From positions 30,227,013 through 30,291,012 of the forward strand of contig CM043968.1 in NCBI GenBank assembly GCA_014529385.2: a DNA stretch of 64,000 nt. The letters are read 5' to 3'. Source of the stretch: Adiantum capillus-veneris (taxonomy: Eukaryota > Streptophyta > Polypodiopsida > Polypodiales > Pteridaceae). Below the pieces are notes generated by a model. That model was not told where the DNA came from and ran no database searches. It saw nothing but the letters and a program-made list of their open reading frames with translations. This document shows, piece after piece, positions 20,403-32,024 of this stretch (positions are counted from its first letter, which is position 1; each line of letters starts with the position of its first letter). Made by a program: the position numbers and the translations under genes.

Positions 20403-22466
20403 GCTTCCGTTGAGTGATTGCTCCCTTGGTCAAAGATGCTGGGATTTCTATTCTGGTACAATCTTCCTGATTGAAAATTCATTAAGAATTGGTATTGCAG
20501 TATCCAAACCGGGTTACCTCATTAGCTAGTTTGAATTCCCTGTTTGATCTTACTTGCTGGGTAGTATCCTCTAGTACCTGCAACCTGCCAAAAAATTCTT
20601 GATAGCTGTGAGCTTACAGCCGCTCCTGTTAGTTCTAGATTTTAATCGATAAAATTTTAACTAGGTTTTTCAATAGCACACAATTCCACATACATCATCA
20701 GCAATTTAGGTCTAATTTAAATTTTGAAAGAACCACTAGGGTACTGTGGACTAGCTCTTTGTGTGGTGAAATTCTTCTTCTATTCTGACTTAGAAGAACA
20801 TGGATCGCGATCCATGTTGGGAAGCCAAATGGACTTTTCTTGATACGATCAGGTGCAACATGATTAGGAGGTCTTATGGTATCAAAATTTTTAAAAATGA
20901 ACCTTTGGATTGGAAGCCAGTTCAATTCTGTCACTTTGCCAGAGTTCCTGCCAATTTTTGGCCTTTTGGTATGGTTTTTTGTATTCAAATTCAATTTTGA
21001 AAGGACCACTAGACTCTCTGTGATGCCCTCTAGCTATGGCGCAACTTTTGTATCAACCTGTGTAAGAGGAACATGGATCGTGATCCATGTACCTTAGTGT
21101 CAGAATGTACTGAAACTTGACCCACAGCTAGTCCTTGGCCTATTGATGCTGGCTATATGGTTTTTTAATGTTTTAGAGTTTTTTAGGTAAGCCAAAAGTC
21201 AATTTTAGAGTCTGTTTTAGTGGTTTTCCCCTTGATCTGATTTTTGCCCTTTTGCCCTCTTTTTGAACTTTTTTGATAAGGATCGCTTGGGAGAAAGTAC
21301 TTCAAATGCTATCAATTTTCTACTTGCCCAATATCAGCTCCTCAAAATTTCAAAAAGGTACATGGATCGTGATCCATGTTTGGCAAGATTTTGAATTGAT
21401 ACTTTGTGAGTTTGTGACAAAAGGTCTGGTGATGCTATTCCCCAAATTTTTGGCTTTGATCAACTTTTTCCAAGTCAAAGGCAATATTTTGTATCTGTTT
21501 TGCGGCTTTTTGCAAACAACTCTCTTTTTGGTATTTTGATCATTTTTTTTCACTTTTTTCAATGGCTCCTTTTGAAAAAATTGTCCCCTTAGTAATCAGG
21601 GATGTACTTGTCAAATTTCACTATCAGATGTCTACCTGGTACATGGATCACGATCCATGTTGGGAAGCATCTGGTCATGATTTTTGATTCTGCTAGTTCC
21701 CTGCTTCTAGTTGATCCCAATTCTCTTCCCTTTTTGAATTTGGACAAGTAAAAGTTTAATTTTTCCTTATTTTTCTTGATTTACATGGTTTTGCTCTGCT
21801 CAACCCAATTCTTCATTTAATTGATCTTTTAGCACTCTTTTTTTGACCAAACTCAAGGTTCTGGTGCTTGAGAGCCTATTCTAAGTGAAGGAAACAGTTT
21901 TAGCCCATTTTGCCAGAAAAGTACATGGATCGTGATCCATGTTGGATAGGCAAATTGAAAATTTTCTGCACAATCTGTTTTTAGCAAGTGTTTCTATCCC
22001 CTTTCTGAAGGTTTTGCTGGGTTTGGTTCAATTTTGAAGCTCTGACCATCAATTTTTCAACTTTTCAGAGTTATGGTCTTCAACACCAAAATAAGGTGTT
22101 TGACAGTTTTTTCATGGATCCTTTTGGCCCCAAATGATGGTGTAAATTGTTACCTAACCTACTCCTATAAATTGAAATAAATCCGCAAACATAAATGAAT
22201 TTAATAGTACAAAAACGACAACAAAGTGTGTGGTGGAACAATCCTTTCCAAGCATGGGAAAAATCAAAGAATGAAATACTCTCTTGTACTTCACTCACAA
22301 CTTTCTTTGCTCATAAGGAGTAGCATTGTCTAGCCTTGGACTCCAGTCTCTACTAAGCACTAAACCATCTAGCTACTTCACTGTCTATGTGTAAGCGGAA
22401 TGGGTGTCAAAAGCTTTGGGATGGATTTTTTCATACACTGAGTCACTCACCACCTAAGGATCAGTT
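20403..22466 (-). other. Gypsy-T leader with palindrome array
   Basis: About 2 kb between primer site and gag with no coding similarity. Five copies of a 20-bp near-perfect palindrome, consensus ACATGGATCGYGATCCATGT, lie at 20798, 21071, 21360, 21641 and 21923. That spacing is 273-289 bp. The sequence between them is diverged but recurs in pieces (for example TTTTTGGCCTTTTG, CAATTTTGAA). An inverted related block is at 26460-27900. Confidence 0.85.
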
Positions 22467-22484
22467 TCCCCGGCAGTGGCGCCA
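22467..22484 (-). promoter_or_regulatory. Gypsy-T primer-binding site
   Basis: The minus strand reads TGGCGCCACTGCCGGGGA, one base after the LTR end ...CTAACA. It closely matches the TGGCGCCGTTGCCGGGGA site widespread in plant Tat/Athila gypsy elements. It fixes the element orientation and the LTR boundary at 22486. Confidence 0.88.
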
Positions 22485-22485
22485 A

Positions 22486-22812
22486 TGTTAGCGGGTCGTC
22501 GCGAGACGTCTGCATCATAGCTTCTTGTACGAACATAATGTCAATATGCAAGGAAGCGACTCGGGATGGGGCACAAAGACTTAATGAGAGTGTCAATCTC
22601 ATCAAAGTGAAATTAGAGAGCTACTCATACTACGACAAAGGCAAATCAACCACTTTTTCTAGTCGAAAAATCAGTATGCGTCCAATCTCACCGCTCTAAG
22701 TCATCAATCACGCCTTTTCGACATCCAAAGTAATTCGGAATGCAACTAAACTTAAGGAGAAGTATTACAACACCTAGGGGCACAATCCAACCAAGTTTTG
22801 CAACCATTTGGG
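22486..22812 (-). repeat. Gypsy-T LTR end (segment A)
   Basis: Starts on the plus strand TGTTAGCGGGTC, next to the primer site. An inverted copy ends at 32273 with GACCCGCTAACA, and the two match over about 320 bp with scattered substitutions. Read on the plus strand it holds the start of a frame (MQLNLRRSITTPRGTI...) whose counterpart in the inverted copy stays open for 102 codons. The far end of the LTR is not certain; similarity between the copies stops near 22812. Confidence 0.82.
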
Positions 22813-22821
22813 AAGGTACAT

Positions 22822-23308
22822 AAATCACAATTCATCACAAAAAATGTGAAAAAAACTGAAATAGAACTATAGGAAAAGGTCCCCCTTAAGCATAGAAACA
22901 CTTATCCATGATCAAAACATAAAAAGACAACCATTTTAACCTTCAAATCAATGCATTTAGCTCCCAAGAAATGTGTCACGAACCACAACAAAATTGAGAA
23001 TGGCTATACTTAAATTGTAGAGCAAGAGACAAGGAACACAATGTGCTATTCGGAAATGAATTCTGATTACCAATCCAGGAGAAAAAAGGATTACAATTTG
23101 TAGCAACAAGAAGCTTCTCATAGTGCACCTTCAAAAACCCTCCTTAGGTAATGATATCCCTCTAGTCCAAAACTAAGGGTTTTGACTTAAAGGTTAAGGG
23201 AACTTTCACATGGTCATTAGGCCACTTACAAGGCTGAGAAGGTATGTCAAAATATCTCACAATTACAAATCATCATTAGCTAAATTACACAGATTTATTC
23301 AAAAATTG
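22822..23308 (+). repeat. Segment S, copy 1
   Basis: About 487 bp repeated in the same orientation at 30583-31078 (shared stretches such as CATAGAAACACTTATCCATG and GATATCCCTCTAGTC). In copy 2 this segment begins inside the end of the coiled-coil reading frame. In copy 1 it directly follows LTR segment A, so the whole middle of the gene is missing here. Confidence 0.85.
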
Positions 23309-23384
23309 CCCACCAACTGTATAGGCGGGGAAGAAACAAACAACTATGATTGTGTGCTACGAAAAGCGAATATTACGTTATCCT

Positions 23385-24558
23385 AGAACAAGCACACTCA
23401 AGACATCCAGGGGAGCATTTCTCTACTGATAAAATGGCAAAGCTCATGCTACACGCAGGCATATGGTGGCCAACCCTATTTATGGATGCAGAGACCTATG
23501 TCAAATGATGTGATGAATGTCAACACACAAACCACCCCTATGGAGAGATGAAATGCCATTAACTCCAATAAGGGGGGTACGCGCTTTTACCAAATGGGGC
23601 ATTGACTTTATTGGTCCCATCATACCTCTGGGATACATGTCACACACACAATACATCATAGTAGCAACAGACTACATGGCGAAATGGGTGGAAGCAAAGG
23701 CAACCCAAAAAACGATGCATGAACTACAGCTCAGTTCCTTTTCGAACATATCTTTACAAGATATGGTCTACCCATAGAAATAGTGAGCGATACAGGAACA
23801 CACTTTTTAAACAACGTCATTGAAAGCCTCCTTGACGAATTCATGGTGGTCCATCGCAGATCAACACCCTACCACCCGCAAGCTAACGGGAAAGCAGAGA
23901 GTACCAACAAAATCTTATGCATTGTACTCACCAAAATACTCAGTGACTCAAGAAATGATTGGGATCAAAAGCTACACACAACATTATGGGCTTACGGAGT
24001 AGCTTCTAAAACTTCCATCGGGACGACTCTCTTTAACCTGGTGTTCAGGATTAATGCGATCCTACCCATGGAATTCTTAATCAAAACCCTACGAGTGGCA
24101 ACACAATTAGGATGAGCTATCGGAGAGACGAGACACCCTGGAATAATTAGATGAAACCCGACTTAGAGCGATAGCTGGGATATATGCTCAGAAAAAACAA
24201 ATGAAGGCTTTCCATGGTCAATATGTGATTACCAAAGAGTTCCAAAAAGGGGATTATGTTTTAATGTATACCCTCAAACAAAAAGCGAGGATTGGGTTCT
24301 TTTGTAGTACATGATATATCACAAAGCAGCGCCATCAAGCTTGCAACATTAGCCGGTGAGGAAATGCCGAATTGGACGAGTGGCTGCAAATTAAAGAAAT
24401 ATCTTCTTCCACTGACACTAGAAGAACTCGAAACAATACATGCAGTAGCTCAGTGCAAAAGTCAAGCACATGACATTCGGGAACATGTACAACAGGAAGC
24501 CAAAATCAGAATATTAAAGCATAAGGAGAAAGAAAACTTTCAAAGAAAAACACAATAG
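23385..24558 (+). pseudogene. Ty3/gypsy integrase (plus strand)
   Basis: The order is a zinc-binding region at 23400-23525 (HSRHPGEHF...CDECQHTN, with one stop), then core motifs WGIDFIGPI and YIIVATDYMAKWVEAKA (first Asp). After a frame break at 23778 come SDTGTHFLNNVI (second Asp) and YHPQANGKAESTNKIL (catalytic Glu). The SH3-like C-terminal part is at 24290-24420 (FVVHDISQSSAIKLATLAGEE...LKKY). All three DDE residues are present. There is no chromodomain, which fits the same non-chromovirus group as Gypsy-T. The 5' end joins segment S abruptly near 23310, so RT and RNase H are missing. Confidence 0.9.
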
Positions 24559-24589
24559 AATATTGTATCAATACTACTCCGATAGCATC

Positions 24590-24912
24590 TATACAAACGG
24601 TGGCTACATGGTTAGGTGGAATGGATCTATGCATTAATTTACAACTTGTTGATGGCACCACCGAGCAAGCATTAGTGGACACCGGGGCAAGAGCTAATGT
24701 TATCAACTTATCCACTTTCAGAAAACTCACAAAGTAGCAAACAAAGTAGGAAACAAAAACACAATGGACAGTCCGAGACACATAAATTTTCCAATCACTA
24801 TTGATGGAACAATTTATCCGCATCAATTTCATGGGGTCAAAGATCAGGATCTTAATGAAGCAGTTATTCTGGGAGTGCTGATGCCCACTTATCAGGCCAC
24901 ACCAAACTGGTA
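24590..24912 (+). pseudogene. Retropepsin-like remnant downstream of integrase
   Basis: The frame reads INLQLVDGTTEQALVDTGARANVINLSTFRKL, with the aspartic protease triad DTGA. A stop and a frame change follow, then INFPITIDGTIYP...EAVILGVLMPTY, like the closing ILG segment of retropepsins. A protease after integrase is the wrong order for a single gypsy polyprotein. Either a fragment of another element is joined here, or this is a separate domain of the family. Confidence 0.68.
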
Positions 24913-25553
24913 AGACAATACCTTACAACTCAAACAAGAGGACCGATCTTTCGCCATGCCCTTTGTACAAACAGACCATGTATGGGAACCTCTACCATCA
25001 CCAAATGCATCATGCCAACCGAAGAAATTGTGGATACCCAAACGACAAAGCAATAGAAGTTAGTCTACATTGCCTCCACCAAAATCCGACCTCGCCAAAA
25101 CACCCACGGCTTTTGTAGGACAACGTAGGCCAATCCAACATCAACCTCGACAACCAAAAGATGTCAAGTAGGTATGGAAACCAAAACAAACTCGCTCACA
25201 CAATGCCTCTTCTAGGGAATTCACAGCAAGCAATTTCAGTGGAAACCAAAACAAAGCCCTCAATCAAAGCAACCAACAACATCACAACTTTTGCAGGTCA
25301 CCGTCAAACACAGGGCACATCTTCTACAATTACTATTGTTCGGACCACGCAGCTTCAATGTGACCTCGCCACCAGCAGCCAGTGAACATATTGTTCATCA
25401 CCCCTCTCTTGCACATCATTTTGTTTCCCCATGCATATCCTCCTTCGGCATCATAGAGCCACACTATACGGCTATGCATAGACACATACTTTGTTCCCAT
25501 GCACTCTAACACATGTTCGGGGATGACTCGCTCTAGGAAGGGTGAAAAATGCA
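24913..25553 (+). pseudogene. Gln/Asn-rich remnant after the protease-like segment
   Basis: Open stretches in two frames: one has two WKPK/WIPK-like motifs (LWIPKRQ, VWKPKQT) and Asn/Gln-rich sequence, the other MSSRYGNQNKLAHTMPLLG. No known domain. It ends before a purine-rich run (AGGAAGGGTGAAAAATG, about 25536-25552), which could be a polypurine tract, but no LTR can be paired with it. Confidence 0.3.
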
Positions 25554-25559
25554 GCAGGA

Positions 25560-26112
25560 TTATCATTTTGTATATATTATTATCATGTTATTTCTTTTCT
25601 TTTCTTTTTCTTTAAAACAAGCTTTTCAGAGCCTTATAAACTCTTAGTCGGCATGATCATGAGCCATACCGACCCATCTAATACCAGGTTAAGAATATGT
25701 ATATATGAGAGGTTACACTAATTTTGGCTAATTTTTGGCCAATTAATAATAATCGTAAATAATTTTCTTTTACTAAAAAGAAAAAAACGACAGATAATCA
25801 ACAAAAGTTGATAAGTCGAGCGAGGAAAGTTGGAATTGACTTTTGAAAACAAACATCAAAACTTCAAGGCAAGGACTTCGAACATGGCAAATATGAAAAC
25901 ATTTGGTACAAGATGGATTTTGAGCCAACTTCTAAAAGATCAAAACTGCAGATCGAATGTCATTTGTTGATCGAATATCAGAATGAAGAACGGTTCAAAC
26001 TGCAGGTGATATGGACAACAAAATATGTTCAATGGAGGTAAGTATGAATGGGGCATTCCGAGTAGACTACTAGAAGCATATAGTCAAATGGTGCAACATA
26101 AGCTCATTTGCC

Positions 26113-26114
<2 letters not shown>
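25560..26114. other. Non-coding, nothing recognised
   Basis: AT-rich stretch between the gypsy remnant and a microsatellite. No coding similarity and no pairing repeat found. Confidence 0.4.
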
Positions 26115-26205
<91 letters not shown>

Positions 26206-26206
26206 C
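26115..26206. repeat. CA/GA compound microsatellite
   Basis: (CA)n of about 36 units followed directly by (GA)n of about 10 units. His/Thr-rich and Cys/Val-rich frames across it are artefacts. Confidence 0.98.
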
Positions 26207-26459
26207 CACAGAAGCATAGGTTTTTCGGCCTTGTTTCTGCCCGTTGCAACCACCTCCGTAGCTCTTACTACACCGGATTTGACAGGTATGATCATTAGCC
26301 TTATAAGAACACGTATGTATGCCCCATACTGCATCAACATTGCCAAAACAAAAAATCAGAGCAGTACAAAGTCACAAAATCTGCAAACTAATAGGGCCAA
26401 TGAGAGACTTCAAAACTTATCAAAAACCAAAAACCTTTCATTAGTAGACCCCAAGTAGC

Positions 26460-27900
26460 TGGCAAAATCAAACAGGACAAAAAGGTGGTGAACATGGATC
26501 ACAATCCATGTTCCTCAAACCCTAAAAAAAATAAAAAATGTATAGAAGCATCCATAGGTGACTAGGAACAACCTCCCCTAGCTGGAATTGCAAAATGCTT
26601 CCCAACGTGGATCGCAATCTATGTACCTTTTTGCCAAAATCAGAGTAGGAGTGGTTCACTAGCTGGGAAATGCAAAAATATGATTGATGCTGTAAAAATA
26701 ATCACAAAAATTTCTCTTAAAATCATCAAATCCTCCTGGTTTGCTACCTTCAGTCTGCAAATGGTCTTTTGGCCATTTTTAGAGGAAAAAGGGTAGGATT
26801 CCAGCAAAAAAGCAGGGAAAGGACAAATGGTAGGATGCCAGCAAAACTCATGGAGTAGGGCTAAAAGAAAAGTTCTTGAGGAGTTTTCAAATTGCTACTT
26901 AAGCCAGTCAGGATGCTTCACACTCTCTTCAAAGCCTATCAACAAGGAAATGTAACTTAAGGATGTTTGTAGGATCAAAACCAAGAAAAAGATTATTGGT
27001 AAAGTGGTAAAATTTGTTGGAATTAATTTATCTCCTCAAATGGATTCAGATTCTGGTGGAATTTGACAGGGAGCTAGGTAAATCTGTGAATTTCAGAGCA
27101 TCGAGAATCGAGGCAATGACAGATATCAGGCAAAGCATGTGCCCAAAGATGGTTGCAAGAAACAGATATGGTCAAAATGGAAAAAACATGGCCATAAACT
27201 AGAAAATGGGGCAAAATAATGCCCAAATATGAAAAAATATTCACTAGTGTACTAGGAAGACCTATAGGAACATAGGTGCAAAGAAATTGTATCAAAATGC
27301 CTCTAAACATGGATCGTGATCCATGTGCCTTTTGGCCAAATCAAAGAAAATCCCATGCCATCTGATCCACTATGTTCAAAAAAGCCAAGCCATGAAGTTT
27401 TAAGCCATTTGAATTCCAAAATCCACTTCAAAATGCCAAAATTTTCTAAGTCTGCAAAAGATTTTAAAAAATTAGCCTAAGTGCCTGACCAATGATCCAA
27501 ATCCCAAAATTTTTAGACCAAGGTACCATCTAGATGAACCCTACCAAATGGTATCATTAGATTCTTAAAATGTTGTCCAATGTGGATGGTGATCCATGTA
27601 CCTTAAACTCTAAATCCAGAGAAATTTGCACAGTAGCATCTCCATATTCCCAGGAAGAACCTCCCCTAGTTGGATTTTCAAAATTCCTCCCAACATGGAT
27701 CGCGATCCATGTACCTTTTTACCAGAATTCATCTGTTACATTATGCCCTTGTGCCTAGAGTAGTCCTAGATGCACTGGTGAAATTTGGTCAAATTTGGGG
27801 TAGTTTTGACAGAGTTATGCTCATTTTTCATTTTTTGGTCAAAGTTTGCAACTTTCCGACAGTTTTGATCAATGGCTAAAACCCATTTTCAATGCTAAAA
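26460..27900 (+). repeat. Second palindrome block, inverted relative to the Gypsy-T leader
   Basis: Copies of the ACATGGATCGYGATCCATGT palindrome, some decayed, lie at 26492, 26605, 27307, 27580 and 27693. Flanking bases (CCCAAC on the left, ACCTTTTT on the right) are the reverse complement of those in the 20798-21942 block, so this block is a plus-strand leader. The pair at 26492/26605 recurs at 27580/27693 with the same 113-bp spacing, showing a direct duplication with a period of 1,088 bp. No coding similarity. Confidence 0.82.
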
Positions 27901-27959
27901 TTGACCGCAGGATGCCTTGAAGGAAAGCACAAAGGGAGTGGGAAACTGCAACTTATGCG

Positions 27960-30583
27960 ATAATAGATATCTCCTCAAATGAGAAGGCTCGTATCACCAA
28001 ACAGGTACTCGAAGCAATTCCGGCTAACATATCCATTGGAAGATTTCAAGCCGTGGACGGAGAAATAGTGAAGACCACTATTTTCCCAAGGGAAATGTGG
28101 ACACTACACCAAAAGCCAGAAGTACAAGCAGGGGGCAGATGCCTACAATTGGACAGCTTCCTACAATTACCACCCAGGGGAACGGACTTGAGGCGAGCTC
28201 ATGAACTCATAAGCTCCAGTCAGTACAATAGGGAAGCCACTCTAAGTGACAAAGATAGGGCAACAATCAAGGTTAAGATCACAGCAGAGATAATCAATGA
28301 AGATCTCCATTTGCAGCAATGGATGCACGGTTTATTGCAAAAGACAAAAGCAATAGACAACAACAAAGCTTTCCTGAAGCAAAGACGCCACAAGTTGACA
28401 TATTAGGATTTGATCTACTCAGAAACCAAATTGTCGTTGCGCCTCATATCGCAACACTTCAAAGTGCAAAAGCCACCAAGATATACAGAACCGCTGTTGC
28501 ACATGGCAGTAGTAATGGCAATGGGCTTGGCAGATAGAAGAGCGGTCAGCTGTGTGACTTTGGAAATTACCTTCTCGACAACATCATCGAACCAAACCTA
28601 AAGGGGAGCCAAAAAAAGTAGGACCTACATGAACATAGGGCCAATGCTGATGCGGATTGCCTATCAAGCATTAGGGATGATTGATGATCTACCACCCATA
28701 GAGGCTGAGATAGATCTAATTCACAAATCTAAAAGAGCAATAAGACCTGTGTCCGGACCATCAACAAGGCCAAAACTAGAAACTAAACAACCAAGGCAAA
28801 GTGCAACCATAAAGGACTCTGACAACGAAAAGATAGAGTCGGATGCTCGGAGTAGCCAGGAAGCCGAATCCCAACAAAGAGATACCCCTTTGGAGTACCA
28901 GTCTTCAAAAGAGGAGCATGACAGCTAGTTCTCCCTGGGATATACAAGATTGAGGAAGAAAACTGTCCGCATGGTAGAAGCCATCCCAATAACTCAAGCC
29001 AGGAGAACAATGGAAGAAGCACATGCATTGAGGGAAAGGATCCGCCAACAAAAGCATGAAGAAAAAAGAAGCCAAGGAACAGAAGCTGATGATGAGAAAT
29101 AAAAAGAAGAAGAAGAAAACATTCCGTTGCTATGCAGGCAAATAGCGGCTCTGGAACGGATCAAGCAGCAGAAAAGACAAGAAACCAAGGAAAATCGAGA
29201 GATTGCCAGCACCATGCAGCAACGGATCCATAACGAGCTCAAACAAAAGATGGAGCTAAGGGAGAAAGAAGAGGCAAAGAGATCATGCGTTGATGATCTA
29301 GAATCATCTGACGAAAACACTCAAACCAAAAACGAGGAAGATAACTCACAAGGGAAGGAAGAGCAAGACACGCTTGACCAACAGGGTCAGGAGTTTGATT
29401 CTCCCAAGGACACTGGGGGTACCTTCAGAGACTGCAATAAAAGAGAAAGAAAAAGTTGAAGACCTCCCAGAGCACGAAGTGGAGAAGATGCAGTTGGAAC
29501 AAAAGACAAATCAGGAAATGAAGGCAACACAACCAAAGCCTACTATAACTTCAACACCTATAGAAGAGTTGAAACTAAAAGAAAAAACAACTAATGAGGT
29601 TGGGACATCAGATCAAGGTCAAAAAAGTCAGAAGAAACCAAGATCGCAAGCTGTAATAGAGGAGGGAGCAGAAATGATCAAGTCATTTGACATTGATGCT
29701 CATTTAGAGCAGATCAAGCTCCATTTTCAATGCCAAAGGGCTCTTTACAAACTGCACGGGTTGGAACTAAAAGATACTAAAAGAGACGCGTCTAAGGCAG
29801 ATGAAGATGTCTTGCAGCTAAAACAAAGAATAGAGGAATTGGAGAAAGCACAGCTACAAGTCCAATCTAAGTTGCAAAGAGAACAAGAAAATGCATCCTA
29901 CTATTACAAGGAGGTGCAATAGTTTAATGAGGAAAACTCTTCACTACAAGTTGAGCAGCAACGCCTTGAGGAGGAACTAACCAAAGAAAGGGAACAAAAC
30001 AAAAAGTTGCAAGAGTCATACGTGGTGGTCAGCATAACCCTGACCCAGCTTTTAGTCGTATAAAACACTCCCACCTCCTCAACCATGACTGCTAGATCAA
30101 CCTCCCTAACCAGGAGGTAAAAGATCTAAAAGAGGCCCTTGCTCAAGAAAAGTATGATAGAAAAATCATGACAGAAGGACATAGGGCCCTGCAAAAACCC
30201 AAAGATGAGGAAATTGAAGAATTGAGGAAGCAGTTGGCAGAGGCATGGGGAGACTTGGACACTCTGAGGGAAATCAAGCAAAGCCTCACCAAACAGCCCC
30301 AGTAGACTTTGAGCAAGAAGAAGGGTTAGAGCACTCCACATTCGACGCTCACCAAACAGATGTGACAACTACAAGCACTAGAAAAGCGACGCAAGAATTT
30401 ACAAATCCAGCCACAACATCCACTTTGGATTCAACCAAGGATGAAATTCAGCACTGGATCTCAGAAGTCAAAGACCCCTCGCACAAAGCATATTTTTAGT
30501 ATGAATTGAAAGTACTGGAATCGATTGCCCTCCTTATGATCACTCTAGATGAGGTGGTAAAAAACCTCGAGCACGAGGCTAGT
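27960..30583 (+). pseudogene. Broken coiled-coil gene carried by the gypsy family
   Basis: Several plus-strand frames in sequence. First (27963-28406) comes a globular-looking part with TTIFPREMWTLHQKPEVQAGG and LHLQQWMHGLL, then a frame with PRYTEPLLHMAVVMAMG (28410-28601). Next is a charged region (28629-28928), and then long heptad-like, Glu/Lys/Gln-rich stretches (RERIRQQKHEEKRSQ, RIEELEKAQLQVQSKLQRE, EEIEELRKQLAEAWGDLDTLRE) predicted to form coiled coils, to about 30583. At least five frameshifts or stops break it. I do not recognise the family. It follows a leader-like palindrome block and ends in segment S, which is also next to the LTR at 22822. It is therefore part of this retrotransposon family, perhaps an extra captured gene. 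Confidence 0.55.
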
Positions 30584-31078
30584 AAATCACGATCCATCAC
30601 AAAAAATGTGCAAAAAACTAAAACAGAACTATACGGAAAGGAGCATAGAAACACTTATCCATGATCAAAACATAAAAAAACAACCATTTTAACCTTCAAA
30701 CAAATGCATTTATCTCACAAGCAATGCGTCATGAGCCACAACAGAATTGAGAATGAATATACTTAAAGTGTAGAGCAAAAGACAAGGAACACAATGTGCT
30801 ATTTGGAAAAAAATTCTGATTACCAGTCCAGGAGAAAAGTGGATTACAATTTGTAGCAGCAACAAGCTTCTCAAAGTGCACGTTCAAAAACTCTCCTTAG
30901 CTAATGATATCCCTCTAGTCTAAAACTAAGGGTTTTGACTAAAGGTTAAGGGAACTTTCCCACGGCCATTCGGCCGCTTACAAGAGTGTAGATTCAGAGA
31001 GGCTGAGAGGGTATGCCAAAATATATTACAATTACAAATCATCATTAGCTAAATTACATGGCTTCGTTCAAAAAATTG
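30583..31078 (+). repeat. Segment S, copy 2
   Basis: Direct repeat of 22822-23308. Here its first bases encode the tail of the coiled-coil frame (SRSITKNVQKTKTELYGKE). It ends where similarity to copy 1 ends, after TTCAAAAAATTG, and the antisense gene begins immediately after. Confidence 0.85.
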
Positions 31079-31079
31079 A

Positions 31080-32024
31080 GCGAGTGTGACAAGGTTTTGT
31101 GTACATCTGCCTGTCATGTGTCAGGTCGCTGTATCCACCAAACATTCCCTTCTTCTATTCATTGCACGTCCTCGTGCAATCTGTCTCTGAGTGTAATCTA
31201 CTGTCTTTTCTCTAGTGTTGCGGTGATGTGCCTAAATTTCTGCGCTCTTTTCTCAATCTCCACTTTTGTTGCTAGCTCTTTGAAAGGGTTATTGATGAGA
31301 GTACTTTGATATGCTATATGGCGTATTGACAGGTCTTTTGTCATGGGATTGAATAGGGAGGAGTCCACCTCAAAGAATCTGGTCATGAACGCCTCCTCCA
31401 AAGTCTGCATGTAGTAAGAGGATATGAACATGACTCTTGCATACAATCCCATGCTAACGTTCTTGCTTGGGATTTTTGTCTCCATATTCCAGCAAAGCCC
31501 TCTTCTGCCTTCCACAAAAATATTCCAGGGATGCTCTACTACCTCTATATAATTGAAAGGTGTTATGCAAGTGATTAGCATTTTGGCAATTTTAACTAGC
31601 ATCTGGCATGCGAGATCCGGGATCTCCTTCATCATGTTAATGTTCCCTTTGAGAGTTTGAAGCATATACTTCTCGGATGGTGGTTGCTATTGATTGGTTT
31701 TAATAACTGGGTAGTTCAGCACCGCCGGCCTTTTGCTTTGCCAAGAGTAAAAAATGTCCCAGGATCGCTGTCTGTTGATGGGACAGTAAGTTCGATCGAT
31801 CCTGAGGTTCTGTGGAGCGTTCCTGTAGTAGGTTTTCTCTGTTGGTCTTTGCTCAAAACACTTATTTCGCCAAAGGGGTTGATTGTCAATGATGGTATGA
31901 ATTTGAATTGCAATGACAGGAACATCCCTATAATCCCCTTGGCTGTTTGGTTCAAGATGGTTGTAGAACTTGGTAGGATTGTGCCTCTAGGTGTTGTAAT
32001 ACTTCTCCTTAAGTTTTGTTGCAT
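31080..32024 (-). pseudogene. Antisense gene starting inside the gypsy LTR
   Basis: On the minus strand an ATG at 32024, inside the LTR copy, opens a frame of 102 codons (MQQNLRRSITTPRGTI ... GKAKGRRC). After a frameshift it continues as a 155-codon frame (31665-31198: MLQTLKGNINMMKEIPDLACQ, FNYIEVVEHPWNIFVEGRRG, KNVSMGLYARVMFISSYYMQTLEEAFMTRFFEVD). It reads like a real globular protein but I cannot place it. Extra antisense frames between pol and the 3' LTR are known in plant Tat-lineage elements; whether this is one is an inference. Confidence 0.5.

Larger units (their letters stand above)
9905..22485 (-). mobile_element. Gypsy-T: large Ty3/gypsy retrotransposon internal region
   Basis: On the minus strand the order is: LTR end (22486), TGGCGCC-type primer-binding site (22484-22467), a 2 kb leader (to 20403), a long gag with zinc knuckle (20402-17866), protease (about 16810-16111), a linker, RT (11492-10576) and the start of RNase H (10511-10170). 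A copia element (11812-15785) is inserted between protease and RT. The long gag, long leader and this primer type are features of the non-chromodomain plant gypsy group (Tat/Athila); that lineage is my inference. No integrase and no 3' LTR are found at the lower-coordinate end, so the element is truncated near 9905. Confidence 0.85.
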
